In this document: piece after piece, positions 63,946 to 64,000 of the stretch
Position numbering within the stretch: the first letter of the stretch is position 1
Layout: each line of letters starts with the position of its first letter
Source of the DNA: Clostridium_AW sp040797845
GTDB taxonomy: Bacteria; Bacillota; Clostridia; Clostridiales; Clostridiaceae
Length of the DNA stretch: 64,000 nt
NCBI GenBank assembly: GCA_040797845.1
Contig: JBFNFA010000003.1
Coordinates: 317,969-381,968 of the forward strand
Reading direction: 5' to 3'
Made by a program: the position numbers and the translations under genes
The notes under the pieces: model-generated
What the model was told of the DNA's origin: nothing
The model's input: the letters and a program-made list of their open reading frames with translations, nothing else
Database searches by the model: none

Positions 63946-64000
63946 TGAACTGCTCCCATTAAATTAGACACAATTAAAAAGAGATATCGCAGAATATCTT
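63946..64000. mobile_element. Probable terminus of an IS3-family (IS150-group) insertion sequence, cut by the window edge
   Basis: TGAACTGCTCCCATTAAATT and the following AGACAC closely resemble the TGAACTGCxCCC...TTAGACA ends of many IS3-family elements. It begins 26 bases after the infC stop, where rpmI normally lies. Only 55 bases are present, with no transposase frame visible, so the call rests on the end sequence. Confidence 0.5.

Noticed and set aside
1..64000. CRISPR arrays, rRNA, tRNA, prophage or anti-phage systems
   Set aside because: No regularly spaced repeats, no recognisable RNA gene and no phage structural or nuclease clusters were seen. The SNF2/SWIM helicase stands alone and has no defence partners.

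Overview
The window is about 64 kb of low-G+C (roughly one third by eye), gene-dense bacterial chromosome. It has strong purine-rich Shine-Dalgarno sites, frequent TTG/GTG starts, T-rich intrinsic terminators, a T-box leader, CWB2 cell-wall repeats and strictly anaerobic-style metabolism. This fits the genus Clostridium or a close relative (Bacillota). I cannot name the species. I saw no rRNA, tRNA, CRISPR array or prophage.

Layout. 0-2.3 kb: tail of a probable chemoreceptor, a FUSC/ArAE membrane protein, an RNase Z-type hydrolase. 2.3-6.6 kb: MarR regulator and a heterodimeric ABC exporter. 6.8-14.3 kb: GntR-led operon of GlpA-like dehydrogenase, FAD/NAD oxidoreductase, DUF1667 protein, FGGY kinase and an alkyl-DHAP-synthase-like flavoprotein, i.e. 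oxidation of a phosphorylated polyol. 14.5-19.8 kb: envelope genes (CWB2-amidase, LtaS-like sulfatase, YczE-like protein, UPP-synthase-like protein). 19.9-21.7 kb: cysS preceded by a short ORF with six consecutive Cys codons and a terminator, which looks like leader-peptide attenuation. 22-28.7 kb: MutS2-like gene broken by a one-base frameshift in its Walker A, a small zinc-ribbon protein, an EamA transporter, a SWIM-SNF2 helicase. 28.8-32.9 kb: M29 aminopeptidase, ECF-like sigma factor with its DUF4179 partner, THEP1-type NTPase.

33-46.4 kb is the most distinctive part. A large BTAD/AAA/TPR regulator is followed by a BCCT (betaine-type) transporter and an aromatic amino acid lyase-fold enzyme that lacks the Ala-Ser-Gly residues from which the MIO cofactor forms. 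That pair fits uptake of ergothioneine (a trimethylated betaine of thiohistidine) and its cleavage by an ergothionase. A molybdenum hydroxylase (three subunits), a MocA-like cytidylyltransferase and a FecCD-type ABC importer follow as one tightly overlapping operon. The importer may supply molybdate or tungstate.

46.5-51.6 kb: a two-component system driving an ABC-2 exporter, with a palindrome and an SD-containing terminator hairpin in front of the ATPase gene. 51.6-52.5 kb: a non-coding stretch with degenerate repeats, a 165-bp imperfect palindrome, and a tyrosine-specific T-box leader for an NSS-family transporter. 54-64 kb: MerR/GyrI regulator, ABC-F protein, a minus-strand YheO-regulator/RidA/threonine-synthase-like operon, YgjP metallopeptidase, lipoprotein, GGDEF cyclase, ArsC/Spx-like protein, LysE exporter, and infC with an ATT start. 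The last ~55 bases look like the end of an IS3-family element, where rpmI-rplT would normally follow infC.
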